Positions 24,731-37,176 of a stretch of 64,000 nucleotides of DNA are shown here, in pieces; the first letter of the stretch is position 1, and the number at the start of each line of letters is the position of its first letter. The position numbers and the translations under genes are program-made. Origin of the DNA: Lottia gigantea. Lineage: Eukaryota > Mollusca > Gastropoda > Lottiidae. Under the pieces are notes generated by a model. That model worked only from the letters and a program-made list of their open reading frames with translations, was not told where the DNA came from and ran no database searches. Location of the stretch: NCBI RefSeq assembly GCF_000327385.1, contig NW_008707001.1:2170250-2234249 (forward strand), written 5' to 3'.

Positions 24731-27223
24731 ATGCATTCTACATTACGACTTGTAAGTCGAATTAACAGTTACTGCAGAAGGTTGGTAGATATAAATATTT
24801 CATTGTTGAGTTTGCATTATCAACCGTGTTGTCTTAAATTCTTATTCCGAGAAAAGTTAAAATACATTTCATTTGACTTGTCAACAGAAAACAGTTGATT
24901 GGTGTTTGATCTGATTAATCCCTATTATGTAATTTTATATAACTAATCCCGTAGAAAGTTGATTAAAAATTGTAGGTTCTAAACCTGGTGTCATAATTTG
25001 TCCTAATTTTCCTGATTACTGAAAATGCAATCTATCATTTTCTGGAACACCTGATGAGACTGTGCAACTAGTATTATTTAACTTTGGACCTTGGGAAACC
25101 TAACCTAACTAACAGTGCATATGTCAGTTACTTTAGATTTATCGTTTTCTCAACTAATACTAATCTCCACCTCTAAACGTCACATAAGGATTCATTTTAA
25201 AAGACATACTATGCGTTGAAACCCACCAAATTTGCACTTCACGCATAGGACAACATATTCACTCTAAAGTCTAATGTCAACACCTAGTTATATTCACTTA
25301 TCTCAAACTTTAAATCAATCAGCAAGAAGTGAAAATTATGAGATTTCATTTCTGAAGGCCATCAGTGATTTGTTTGCCTGTCTCAGGTCGTTAGCAGTTT
25401 GATTGGCTGTCATGAACTGTCAACTGTAACACCTACATACAATCATTATGGACTGCTGGTGGACTGTGAATAGGTAGACTGACTGGTGAAATATAAAAAC
25501 TAAATTCAAATACCTAATTCATTGGCCATTTCATATAAACAAATCACCTTGGTGTGGCTTGGACAAGGTCACATTAGATTAAGGTTTAACCTGTTAATAT
25601 TGTTACTATTAGTGAACACAACAAGAGACAAGTTTAAAGAGACAAGTTAGCAATCTGTTTGACCAATTGTACCAGTATCAGTGTTCTTGAGACTCTAGCC
25701 ACATATAGAAAGATAAGAAATAGAAGAAAAAAACTTCTTAAGTTTGAGTTATTTTTGAAGGAATTATTCCATTTTTGTACATTGAAAAATGGCGAACCGG
25801 CCCCTTGAATCCAAACACTGTCTTCATATAATGCTTTCAATTTTTCAGACATGTTTTAAAAACAGTAATTAACCGGCAGCCAGCAAGGTTGTTATCTACA
25901 GCTATACCAGAGCCTCATTTAGAAGGGGAAAACAAACAATATCAACCTAAAATAGTGCAGTTAGTAGACGATATCAGTAAACTTACGTTAGTGGAAGTAG
26001 CAGATTTAAATGAATTATTGAAGGTGGGTAAGCTTATAAATACATAACAGGCTGTTGATATGGTACTATGGCTTTAAATGTAACATGAGTAAATGCCAAT
26101 GTATAATAGATTTTCTGCTTATATAATTAAAGTCAGATTTTACAGGTTGTGGTAAAATTTTTTTTATTGAAATTATTAACAAATTTTCTAATATATGCTT
26201 GGTTTTTATCCGCAATTGAGAGAATTAATTAATTACTATCATTCTTATATTATAGAAATCTTTAAATATAAAAGATGCACCAGTTATGGCAATGGGTATG
26301 GCTACAGCAGCACCAAAGGTAATGTCATTATAAAAATCTGTACAAGCAAGACAATTCTGCCAATCAAAAATCTTGTCCAAAGAATGGCAAAATCAGGAGT
26401 AAAAATATTATAGTAGTGGAAGAACAGAAGAACCATCAGGTGTTTCGAAAAGTGTAAACATGATCTGCTATCAATGTATTCCCATCACTTATGTATGGCA
26501 GCGGGTCTTTAATATAGATGCTATTAGGTTTTTTCTCAGTTCGTTTTGAAGAAAATTTGCACACAATAGGCTTATGACAATCTGCAACACCATGCAGTGG
26601 ACAATGAGGGAACGTTTGTCATAACAGCTTGTAATCTACCAGTAAAACATATAGTATCACATATAGAACTGTAGTATTATTTGTTGAACTAAGATTATTT
26701 TTTGTTCAAGGCTGAAGAAGAAGAGGAAACGGAAGTTAAAAGAGAAAAAACTATTTTTACTGTAAAATTAACAAAATATGATGAAAGTAAAAAGATTCAA
26801 TTGATCAAGGCAATTAAAGCGTTACTACCTGATATGAATCTTGTCCAGGTTTGTTAAGTCTATTTTTTTCAATGAAAATACACATGATAGACTGTGGTCT
26901 ATTTATTACCTTTTATTTTTAATAGTCACTTCAGTTAAAGTTTAATAACAGCCCTCTAGAACGTTCTTCAAATTAACCTTTTGACCCAACTCGATGAAGT
27001 TGTGAGGCGGTTTTTATCAGATCAAAAGATTAATGCCAGCAGTACTGTAGATGTCAATATTATATTTTAGAGAAATCACAAAAAGAAATCGTACTTTATT
27101 TTATAGGCAAAAAAATACGTAGAATCCTTACCTCAAATAGTTCAAGATGAGATATCTAAAGAAGACAGTGAGAAGTTGAAGTCAGAGCTAGAAAGTGCTG
27201 GTGGTACAGTGGAAGTAGAGTGA
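24731..27223 (+). CDS. MRPL12: Mitochondrial ribosomal protein bL12m (MRPL12)
   Basis: Mitochondrial L7/L12 stalk protein of the large mitoribosomal subunit; also reported to bind mitochondrial RNA polymerase. Five exons join in frame: 24731-24780, 25849-26023, 26256-26318, 26711-26848, 27107-27223, 180 aa. The N-terminus [21 protein letters not shown] is Arg-rich without acids, as for a mitochondrial presequence. The dimerisation domain is [20 protein letters not shown] and [17 protein letters not shown]; the C-terminal domain has [40 protein letters not shown] and [10 protein letters not shown] and ends AGGTVEVE, all matching bL12m. Intron 1 starts GTTGGT; the closer GTAAGT at 24752 would place a stop in exon 2, so it was not used. 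It shares a promoter with TMA16. Confidence 0.95.
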
Positions 27224-29518
27224 ACTGTGTCCTATCAGTTGATAATATTTTAACTAACTATGGACCTGTATTATATATTGTATCAAGGGTTTGTGATGTG
27301 ATAGATATGAGAGGACAATAGTTGTGAATAATAGTGAGCTCCAGCAAAAATTGGACAGGATTCATGAAAAATTAACTTGGAACTTGTCTTCATAGAGCAA
27401 GCTTAAAGAACCACATCATTTGGTTTTGGTTCTTTCCGGCCAACTAAAGTATATTTGGTCTTACTTAAAACATGCCTTCAAGTTCATAGAGTAAGCTTAC
27501 AGAACCACATCATTTGCTCTTGGAGGAAATCTTTAGTTAGGGAGTAAAGGTTGTAATCGTGTTCAACCAAATACTTTATTCCTGCCTCATTTTTAACATA
27601 TTGAATGCGGTGCTCAAAACGCAAATTACTTCATCTATTGTAAAGGTGGTGATGTCATATGAAAGAATGGTTTATGTGATGTCACTGAAAAAATGGCCTT
27701 TCTTAGAAATGTTTTAGGGTAAACTTTATCTGAAAGTATCATTAAATAGCTTAATCAATTCAGATTTTAATGATGTTACCCTTACATTTGTGTTATGAGT
27801 TTCATTTCTGATTCAATATGATCATACTTTAGTCTAACAAACTGGAATTTTTCAGCTAATCAGTAGTAGTGTTCACAGTCTAAATGTGAGCCTTCAAATC
27901 CATGTGTGTCCAGAATTATCTCTGTTTGAAAGTTCAAATGACAATTTGTCAATTTAAGATGCGCTGTAATATATGAAAAAGACATATATAGAAATAGTGA
28001 GTAAAATTCCTAGTTTGAGATATTTTTGAAGGAATTATGTAAATTTCGTACATTTCTAGTACTTCTGTAGACTAATTAATACATTCAAGACTAATATCAA
28101 TCCCCCCCCTCCCCCCTCAAAATGCGGCATCTGTCCCTTAAATGTCAATGATTATCTTAACTGTGGATTAAAATAAGGCTAGAAAATAAAACATGGTATC
28201 ATATTTATTTACATTGCATTAAGATTCAGAAACTGAATAAATTTCAAACAAGTTTTCAACCCATTAGCTTATATCTCTAAGAGTCCAACTGATTTTTTTT
28301 GACAGTATTCAAGTGCAACAAGAATAAGTACTGTCGCAGGTGTTTCCAGTAGGCAGGTCATTTTCACTCTGACAAAACACCTGATACCAGTCCTCAAATC
28401 AGAATTGTTTGTGGAGGATAAGCATAATATATCTAATATTGTTTCAACAAATACATGATTATTACAGGAAATTAAAATTAACAATTTCATTAGAGACCTA
28501 CTACCCTTAAAATACAAATAAAAGAATTTAACTATTAGGAACAGATGTGCCATTTGCCTCAGCCAATCAGTAGTAGTATTCACAGCTCACCGTCCAAATT
28601 TGAACCTTCAAATCCATGTGCGTCCAGAATTATACGAGTTTGAAAGTTAATGGCGCATCTGTCCCTTTAACTAAGTATGGATTTAACTTAAGAATTAACA
28701 TCATTAACACAACAAACAAAATAACAATTAATCAAAACAATAACCATTGTAAAATTCTATCTATGGACCCCAGAGAAACCTGTCGTGCTCTCAGTTGACA
28801 GTACATCATATAACATTTGTTTTTTTAGGGCTGTCTGCTTAACTCCTGTAATATTACGATTGTTGGGCTGCTATTGCAATAGATTACACAGCGTGACACA
28901 AGTTATGAAAACTAGGTATTGGGCAGTATTCTGTTCAACAATTCTATATTAAGACACTTTTTTGGTCAATTGAAATAAAAGAATTCAATGAATATGCAAG
29001 CAAAAATCTCTAAAAAAAATAAGAGTACTGGCATATTAGAAAAGGCACTTCTTTTGTCAAAGGATTACAAGATTTAAGAACAATGTAAATTTATGAAAAT
29101 AATGGCACAAAATAAAATTTCTTCTGGAAAATATTGCAGTTAATATAAAAAAAACCCAAATAGGGGTCCATAATGTTCAATAAAACCATCAATATATTGT
29201 CATCAATATTTTAGACAGAAAATGCCATGATTCAAAAATATTGACCCACTATATCAATGGATTCTCCACACAGTCAATATTATGTTTCAATACCACTGAT
29301 GCTCTATGTCGACGAGTGACTCATTATGAGTCAATAAAAATCAAAACGATTTTGATCCGTCAATATATCGACTCTATGATGATTATTGACAATATTTGTA
29401 ATTAATATAAACACACACTTCAATGATATTAACTGAACAAATTGATGGTTTTATTGAACGTGTATAGGCCCCTAAAAGACATGATTTCAGTCATAGAATT
29501 CTCTTTAAATCTCACTTT
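27224..29518. other. MRPL12/SHMT tail-to-tail spacer with dispersed repeats
   Basis: No exon recognised. It holds two members of a family with CCTTCAAATCCATGTG(T/C)GTC (around 27.84-28.14 and 28.54-28.67 kb; another near 46.0-46.1 kb). TTTATT at 29450-29455 is an AATAAA on the minus strand, a plausible poly(A) signal for SHMT. The stretch 29160-29400 has repeated TCAATATT/GACTCAT motifs around TCAATATATCGACTC. Confidence 0.5.
28537..28667. mobile_element. Short MITE family E, about 131 bp
   Basis: Ends GGAACAGATGTGCCATT and AATGGCGCATCTGTCCCT are inverted repeats with a few mismatches. The interior has CAATCAGTAGTAGT and CTTCAAATCCATGTGCGTCC. Degenerate relatives lie at about 27838-28140 and 45980-46110. 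Confidence 0.6.
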
Positions 29519-32500
29519 TCACCAATCGTCAAAACCAGGCATTGGAAATTTCATAGCAAAATCTTCAACATGCTTCTTGATTTGTTCAATTTTGGTTCGG
29601 ACTTGTTGATCTTCCAGTTTGGCTTTAAATTCTTTCAGAGTTGGCCCTGAACTAGCAGCTACCTCAGCAGTTAATACAATAGCTGAAAAAACAATGATCA
29701 TACCTTTACTTACATAGAATTTAATTTGAAAATAAAATCCCTTAGTTGACGGTAGGGTGGCTTAAAAGGGATTTTAAAAAGGTCTTCTAAAATTTGTATG
29801 TGTATCTCAGGCACTGATTAATTTGACCATTCTAATCTTCAATCAGATGTCTGTGGTTCCTGCAATTCCACTAAAACTCTGCGTTTAATGACGCCACTAA
29901 TGCAAAGGTACATGTTCATCATTAGCAGCTTTTGTGATAGTGGCATCACAAGACGCTTAATCTCAATTCTTAATTTGCTGATACTCACTTGTAAAAGTGA
30001 TTCGGATAGACAGGAAAGTAGCACGTTATTGCCTGCTGTTAATAGCTTGATATGTCGCCAGTATGTGACCTTGGTACAAATTTCCTTAGATTACAATGGA
30101 GACTGACAAAAAAATAATTGAGTCTAAATCAAAATGCATAAATCCAATTCCTACTAGATGTTTATCAAAAACCAACCTTGATGGAAAAATTCAACTACTT
30201 GAACGATATCTTTCTCTTTCATATCTCTAGAAGTTAAAGCTGGGGTTCCCAATCTCAATCCACTGGGTTTCAGGGCACTCTTATCCCCTGGGCAGGTGTT
30301 CTTGTTGCAGGCAATTCCAACTTCTTCTAATACTTTCTCTGATCTGGCGCCATCTAATTTCTGGGGTCTCATATCAACTAAGACCAGATGAGTATCAGTT
30401 CCTCCTATAAAATAGATGTTTGATAGAGTAAACAAAGGAAAAACAGTCTTTAATTTTATAAGATATATGTCCTGTATTGTCAATTTTCTACATTTATGTG
30501 CATTGAAAGCACTTCGATATTATACGCAAATTACATTAGTCATTAATGTGCAATGAAATAAAATGAATGGAGTTTTGCGTCCTGCTTTTCTGCACCTGAT
30601 TGGGTTAATTGACACAAACAAGGCAGTGTACAAGGAGGGAAATTTTCCCAGGACTAATGCAATAACCTACTCTGTTTCTATTTTCAACTGTTGAGGGAAT
30701 TTCAACATGTACATTCTGTAGCACACAGGGCCCTCTGTTTATTGTCCCAAAGAAGACCTTTTTTCCATGTCAGCCCCTCCCACCTATATCACTGACAGGG
30801 AAAACCGTGGCTGAAAAATTCGAATGTATCATCTTGACCCATGTTGGAATTGAACCCAATACCTTCAGGTTAGCAAAGCTCCTTAAGTGTGCAATGAGGG
30901 AAATTTCGTAATTAATTACCTGTCACAACAGTGTAGCCTCTATCAATTAAGGCTTTAGACATGGCTTTAGCATTGGCCATAGTCTGTTTCTGATATTCTA
31001 TAAATTCTGGTAATGATGCTTGTTTTAAGGCTACTGCAACGGCTGGAAAACAAATCAATTTACTATATAGAATTTATGGTCATTACAATCGAGTTACTGC
31101 TCCTCAGTTTGCTTAACTGGTCCGAAATTAGATTGTAGATACTAATGAATAACATCAACTCAATGTCAACTTTGACCAGTCTGGACATGACGAGTCACTG
31201 CCCTTAACATAGCAAATAAGACGTGTGATGGAGATAACCACTACTGAGAACTTACAAGCTATTTGATGGTTATGTGGTCCACCCTGTAACCCTGGAAACA
31301 CAGCTTCGTTTATCTTCTTTTCCAGATCGTACATCTCTTCTGTACCATTCTTCAAAGTTCTTCTAACTCCTGTATAACAGAATTACACAAGACAAAAATT
31401 CAATATCACTTTTAGCTTTAAGACTCAGTACACACTTCCTCTTCTCACTTTCAGAGTGTTATTTACTATCTCATGGTCAGATACTGTTGATATGACATTT
31501 GTTATAGCTACATGCAATATCTCCGAAGTCTGGTCTTAAAAGGGTGGACAGCGTGACTTCGAGAGGTCCATTTTTGTTGAATTTGATTTCTTTTTCTTTC
31601 AAAAGTATGCTTAACGAAGTCAGTATCATAATCTTGTATTCAGGAGATCAAACCACAGGCCACGTATTCTCAAACCTTAGCGCTAGGGTATCCTAGAAGC
31701 AATGTTTTAAGATAAGAAGCAAGGACATCCTAGAGCTAAGAATGTTTCAAGAATACATGGCCAGAATCCTAAATAAATAAGCTTGCTGGGATACCCTCTG
31801 TTTCTCATTGAAAGAAAGCAATGATGGTAATATTTCAAACATGAACTCACCCTTTCTGAAAAAGATAATTCCAGATCTGGGACCTCGTAACGTTTTATGA
31901 GTAGTGGACGTAACAATATCACAATGTTCAAAAGGACTGGGAACCAACCCTGCAGCCACCAACCCACTGACGTGAGCCATATCAGCTAATACATACGCTC
32001 CCACACCATCGGCTATCTGACGGAACCTCTTGTAGTCTAGATTTCTTGAATAACAGCTTGTTCCTGAAAATATTTCAGGGTTATGCAAGAATGTTCTCAG
32101 TCATATCTGTGTGAGTAAACAAATGAAATGCTCTACTCCTTGAAATTTCTACAATGCCATGCAGTATTATGATGTGCTTGGTGTCGTCAATCATGCCACG
32201 ATACGTATTGCGATACAAGGGTCACGATATGATACATATTGTGATATGGCATAATAAGATATAAAAAAAACAGGGTTTTTACAAACATGAGCTACCTAGA
32301 GACAGATATTAGCAACCTACCAGCAATAATCAGCTTTGGTAAGAAAAGAAGTGAATTTTTCTCTAGTTCATCATAATCGATCAGACCAGTTTTGGGACTG
32401 GTTTTATATGGAAACGATTCAAAATATACAGAAGTGGCTGACACTTTCTTCGTTCCAGTCATGAAACCATGACTAAGATGACCTCCGTCTGGTAAATGGA

Positions 32501-33882
32501 GACCCATAATACGACCGTGGGGCTCCACTACAGCTGTGTACACAGCAAAATTAGCTGGAGATCCTGAATGAGGCTGGACGTTCACTCCCCATTTCTCTGG
32601 ATCCAAACCGAACGCTTCAAGAGCTCTCTTCTGACACAATCTCTCTACTTTATCAATCACTTCATTTCCTCCATAATATCTGTAATATCAAACAAGGCAA
32701 CAAGGTTCAGAGATGCTCAAGGACTTAAAAAGAGTATTGGTCAGGTGCCTAAAGTACATCATCTACACAATGTCAAACTTTTGGGAAACGTGTCTTATAC
32801 CTTGACTGCAACAGCTACCATTCTTGTATCACCGAATGCAGTGATTTGATTGGATTCAAAGGGTGGCCTTTGAGGACAAGGTAAAAGACAAAGTAAAGAT
32901 GGTAAAACAAAGGGCCTTGAACTATTGTCCCATCTCTAACTATTCAGGGTTGGAACCAAAGTATGCTGCTTTCACAAATCAATTACTCAATGATGACATA
33001 ATATTTTGGATAAGTCAAGGGCAGTAACCCAGTAACCCTAGAATTATATCTATACAGCTTGAATGAGGTCTGAATTAAATACATAACCACATACTACTTG
33101 TTTCATCAAAATCCTGTGACAACTATTTTTGTAAAAAATCTGTCGTTTATTCAAATTGAAAGATATCCACTAAATGAAGGTAACTGCTACTTTAAATTCA
33201 AATTCTTGATAATAATTGCAACCTTGAAAGATAACAGCTAGATCGAACTGGCTAACAATATTAACATTGTAATACAATTTCAACTATATGTAAATATATT
33301 ATATAGATCTAGGACAGTTAGATATGCATTATAATGTGTGAAATCCTAACTGAATATTGTTTAGCTAAGTGAACTATCTTGGCTGTTTCCACTGTATTTA
33401 AATCTAGACAGATCCATTAACATGTGCAACAACTTAACTGAATAAAATACATTTAGATATGGATTGGACTTTAATCTAACTGCATGTAAACTAATAAAAG
33501 TTAAGAATTGACATAAATGGCTATCAGCATATTTTTTCTAAACGAAATTAAAGTTTTACAACTGACATGTCATTCTTGATCGATATAATGAAGACAAGAT
33601 AAGTTAACTTGAAAAAGGACAGAAGTTACTGGTAATGAATTCCTATAATGCCCTACCAGTTAGTCAACAATGTATTAACTCTACTGACCTTTGACCTGGT
33701 TGACCTTCTGAATATTTATTATTCAAACATGACCCAAGAGCTTGTAGACAGGCTTTGCTGGCAAAATTTTCTGAAGCAATCAGTTCTAATCCTCGAAGCT
33801 GTCGTGATTTTTCAGCTCGAATGAGGTCGTACATCTCTGGATCATCTTTACTAATATCATTCTGTAAGTTTAGACCACTCAT
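29519..33882 (-). CDS. SHMT: Serine hydroxymethyltransferase (cytosolic-form start)
   Basis: PLP enzyme that interconverts serine plus tetrahydrofolate with glycine plus 5,10-methylene-THF. Seven coding exons join in frame: 33882-33689, 32679-32321, 32063-31851, 31369-31256, 31042-30920, 30404-30177, 29682-29519, 464 aa. Family motifs in order: [87 protein letters not shown], the PLP-lysine motif [60 protein letters not shown] and the C-terminus FPMPGFDDW. The coding exon extends 16 bp 5' of the ATG to the acceptor (exon edge 33898); those bases are open in frame, which matters for the alternative exon at 34509-34611. The donor of exon 6 is GTTGGT. It is closer to cytosolic SHMT1 (CSIACNKNT-like, PSPFEHC), but one gene may serve both compartments. 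Confidence 0.96.
29770..29905 (+). repeat. Dispersed repeat family C copy
   Basis: AAAGGGATT...AAAATTTGTATGTGTATC, TCTTCAATCAGATGTCTGTG, GGTTCCTGCAATTCCACTAA, AATGACGCCACTAATGCAAA in the same order as the copies at 42.2 and 57.7 kb. In SHMT intron 6. Confidence 0.6.
31668..31762. mobile_element. Palindromic MITE family B copy, 95 bp
   Basis: GGCCACGTATTCTCAAACCT and CAAGAATACATGGCC frame AGCGCTAGGGTATCCTAG and a partly complementary GGACATCCTAGAGCTAAG. In SHMT intron 3. Confidence 0.65.
32770..32905. mobile_element. MITE family A fragment
   Basis: ATGTCAAACTTTTGGG, CTTATACCTTGACTGCAAC, CATTCTTGTATCACC and GTGATTTGATTGGATT, then the other arm is cut short. In SHMT intron 1. Confidence 0.55.
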
Positions 33883-33929
33883 CTTGTAGCTTAGGTACCT
33901 ACATAATCAAATATTAAAATAACAATATT

Positions 33930-34265
33930 AGCTGTGTGGACACTCTGAAAGGATACTGCAACTGAAACTTAAAACTTGGGTCATGGTATCACAGACTAAA
34001 TAATATTATTAGCTATGTGGACTCTCTGAAACTTAAACTTGCTAAGTGGTGTGGACTCTCTGAAAAGGATAAGGAAACTAAAACTTAAAACTTGGGTTAT
34101 GGTATTGAGGAACAAATAATAATTTTAGCTATGTGGACTCTCTGTAAGGATACTGAAATTTAAGCTAGGTCATGGTATTAGACATCAAAATAATATTAGC
34201 TATGTGGACTCTCTGAAAGGATACAGCAACTAAAACCAAAAACCATGGCATCAAATAACATTATA
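33930..34265. repeat. About 80-bp tandem repeat, four to five degenerate copies
   Basis: Each copy has TAGCTATGTGGACTCTCTGA, AAGGATAC, AACTAAAACTTAAAACTTGG and CATGGTAT. Isolated monomers occur at 41105-41260 in CLUAP1. It lies between SHMT exon 2 (first common coding exon) and the candidate mitochondrial exon. Confidence 0.65.
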
Positions 34266-34508
34266 AGCTGTGTCTCTGAAAGTCTATTTTAACTGAAAGC
34301 ATGCTAGCCAATCAAAATTAAAAGCAAAGGCGCAATATAAAGTGCATTGGGTTAATAGGGTGCTGATAAATTATAAAACTTCACCCTAAATCATGCACTT
34401 TACATCATCACCACATCAAACAGTTCATTATCATTCTTATATTCATAAACAATCACCATGATACATTCTCGTCTTAAAAACTGCCGTTTCGTTCGAATTT
34501 CAAAATAC

Positions 34509-34611
34509 CTTGTATTCTTACTGGTTGTAAAGAAATATTTCTGTAAAATTCTTCTAGAAAACCAGGAAATTACAGCCATAAGCAGAACAACAAAATCTTT
34601 CCTCCACCAAA
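34509..34611 (-). other. SHMT: Candidate SHMT cassette exon encoding a mitochondrial presequence
   Basis: On the minus strand a perfect TACTAAC branch sequence (34626-34632) precedes acceptor TTCTATCTAG, then 32 nt of leader, then an ATG at 34579. The ATG opens MAVISWFSRRILQKYFF followed by TTSKNT: basic, hydroxylated, no acidic residue, able to form an amphipathic helix. Donor at 34507-34508 (AAG|GTATTT) is in phase 2 and joins the SHMT exon edge at 33898 in frame, giving ...[15 protein letters not shown]. Skipping the exon leaves the ATG of MSGLNLQ as the first in-frame start. A stronger donor inside the exon (A|GTAAGA, phase 1) would create a short upstream ORF instead. Inference from sequence only. 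Confidence 0.5.
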
Positions 34612-35765
34612 CTAGATAGAATAGGGTTAGTAGGCTACAAGGATAAGCATGCAAGAGAGAAAGGGTAAGATAACAGGTGCTTGTTTTACAGGATCCAAAA
34701 TTAGGATTGTAAAAGGGACACGATAGCATCAATTTGCATCTGCTGGAAAATTGGAATGATGCAAATAGAGGCCATAAATGTCTCAGATATCAAACAATAG
34801 CATAACAATTTTTTGTTGATATTCCTGAGAAGCAAGTTATAAATTGCTAGGCTTAGGGATGTACTTTTTTCCAAAATGTTTGTTCATATTCACTGATAAT
34901 ACAAAAGATTAAATTTGATATTTAAGATATATTGGACGCTGTACCTGTACACAAGCAAGCACCTAGGTTAGGTTAGGTTACCATGGATATCATGCACTGT
35001 CATAAAACTCAAACATCAATTAGGCTACTTGGCAAAAGCTTTTGTAATAATGTGATTTTATACTTGAAAGTAGATCTAACTTGGCCTAATCCTATAGGCC
35101 TAATGCCAGTGATGATCAATGACAGTCAATGGTCAGTTCACTTTTTATAGATTTGTAGGCCTACAATCACATTATTTTCAGCTCTAGCCTAGTAGCCTAA
35201 TTATAATTGAGGTTTATGACAGTGCACACTAAAGAGATAGATCTAGACATTCAATTCATGATCCTAAAAACACATGCCAAAACTCTACCTCATAGCAAAA
35301 AAAAGCATTGAATTGAGATGGACATAAGACAAAAGATAATTTCACATTAGGCCTAACTGATTAAGGCCTAGCTAGAAGTGGAAGCCAAACCGCTCTAGAT
35401 CTAAACTCTACAAAGATTTCATTAAATTTTGGCTGAAAACAAAGTGACATCTCACAATAGAAGTTTACAAAGCTAGGGAACTGACAGATTGTAAAATAAT
35501 GTGCAAGCTTAAAATCAAAGTGCAAGTGACGATACGGTGCTAAAGTAAAAGTGAAAATAAGAGAAAGAAAGCATGTAGGAAATAGAGCCTATTTCCCGCT
35601 CTAAATCAAAACACAAAAAATCCCTTTTTCTTTAGAATGATTGAATGCAGTGTTCACAAATTACACCCATTTGAGATAAATTATATACACGGGTGTTTTG
35701 TTTATCGTAATCTAGGCCTGTCAAATCTTATTTACTGAAATCTAGTCCACTATCTAGATACTTAC

Positions 35766-35870
35766 TAGCTTATTTCATCCGATGAAGTTGTAAGCTCTGC
35801 GAACACAGAGTAAATGGACTTCAATGAGGTAGTTTCCTAATATTTATATAATTTCATCATCCAATCAAAT
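35766..35870 (-). promoter_or_regulatory. SHMT: Probable SHMT promoter and non-coding first exon
   Basis: Minus-strand elements in order: ATTGG (CCAAT box reversed, plus CCAATC at 35861-35866), TATATAAATA (35841-35850), an expected start about 30 bp on (near 35815), then a short exon ending at 35766 with donor CTA|GTAAGT. The exon has a two-codon upstream ORF (ATG AAA TAA). Spliced to 33898 it would give a leader for the cytosolic start. Confidence 0.55.
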
Positions 35871-35980
35871 TGTTTCTTACTGATGCCACCATCTATCATC
35901 CAATAGAAATACTTGTTACATTCCATACTATTACTATTTATAGAATACTGTTATACAAGGATATCCCCAGCCCTTTGATT

Positions 35981-36030
35981 GGTTCAGGTGTTCGGGTGTC
36001 TACTCAGTGTCTTGGGTTCGAATCCCCTCC
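35981..36030 (+). other. tRNA-like pol III box pair, probable SINE remnant
   Basis: TGGTTCAGGTG (A-box-like, from 35980) and GGTTCGAATCC (B-box, 36015-36025). No cloverleaf can be drawn by eye with proper acceptor and anticodon stems, so a decayed tRNA-derived SINE is more likely than a tRNA gene. Confidence 0.3.
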
Positions 36031-36049
36031 AATGCACAACATATCACTG

Positions 36050-37176
36050 CATGGTTGAATTTCTTCAAACCTTATTAGATCTACAATTTTGAGCTTTTAA
36101 TCAACATCCTTACTCATTCTAAAAACGGATTGGAAAAATCAGAGTCTGAGAAGTCTATCAAGAAGTTTGGTTGGATTGAGTTAAGCTGTAAGATTAGGGA
36201 ACATTTCCTGTGATTGTATTGAATATTGGCCCTTGTATCCATGTGTATGCATACCCCAAATTTGAAAAAAAAATCCATTGCTGCCAAGTCAAAGAGAATA
36301 GGCAAAATACTAGTTTGGATTATTTTGAGGCTTTGATATCAAAAAATTGTGGACATATGTTTAACAGCTAAACTATAAGTTTCACGACACACAGAAGTAA
36401 ACTAAACTGGTCAAATCTGGGCCCTATTTCTTAAAAAAAATTAACAATCAATTTTTTTCCATATAAATTTAAAAAAAAAATTCAATGGCAAGTATTTTGA
36501 GAGACAAGGCCTTAAAATATCAGAAGCATGATTCAGAACTTATATATGATTTATTAAGGAATACTCAATACATCCAGGGTGACTAAAACAGAATATGACA
36601 TAGTTTATGTGAATATTTTTAATGACTATCACAGATATACAATAATAAACATAAATCAGACATAAAAATAGAAATAAATAAATTGGCTTGGATTTCTTCT
36701 ATTTCAAACACAACCCCTAATTTGACAAATAAACTCTTCCAATCAGGCTTACATGATATAATATTGATGGAAAGTATGCATGAGCAGAAGAGTTCATTCC
36801 AGTTTGAGGGTGCCATAAGTAGGCTTTTTGAAATCTAGACTTTGATATGTGATTTTGATTCTTTATGAAATATGGTGGAATGTAAAGTTAGATACAGTTT
36901 TTCATTCTGTTAACCTTTGCTTGACCTCTGTTTTAACCAATCACGCGGCTTCCCCTTCCAGCGATGGGATAATTAAGGAGAGGGCAGCCACATGATTGGT
37001 AAAATAATGTTCAAATAATAAAGAGAAGATGATATCCATAAAACTGTTATTTCTTAATGTGCTGTGATACTTCTAAATATCTTACAAGGATTAAATGTTT
37101 TCTATTTTAGTTTCATGTCCTGAATTAAATCAACCAAGAATGCCTGACCCCACCCTCCTTTTTAAACATGTACATA
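36050..37176. other. Spacer between SHMT promoter and CLUAP1 3' end
   Basis: No exon recognised on either strand. The stretch is AT-rich. 36415-36520 has a poly-A/T rich fragment (GGGCCCTATTTCTTAAAAA) like the family F repeat. Confidence 0.5.

Noticed and set aside
24751-24757. GTAAGT in MRPL12 exon 1 as the donor
   Set aside because: Joining there to the exon at 25849 gives an in-frame stop; the weaker GTTGGT at 24781 keeps the bL12m frame and a plausible presequence.
25634-25852. Minus-strand frame [14 protein letters not shown]... beside MRPL12 exon 2
   Set aside because: It lies within the MRPL12 intron, overlaps its acceptor, has no splice partners and shares sequence with a repeat near 28.0 kb.
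34400-34732. A 110-codon open frame spanning the candidate SHMT exon
   Set aside because: Only the part from the ATG at 34579 to the donor at 34508 makes sense as an exon; the rest has no splice or family support.
36015-36025. tRNA gene
   Set aside because: The B-box is good but no acceptor or anticodon stem could be paired, so it is listed as a probable SINE remnant.
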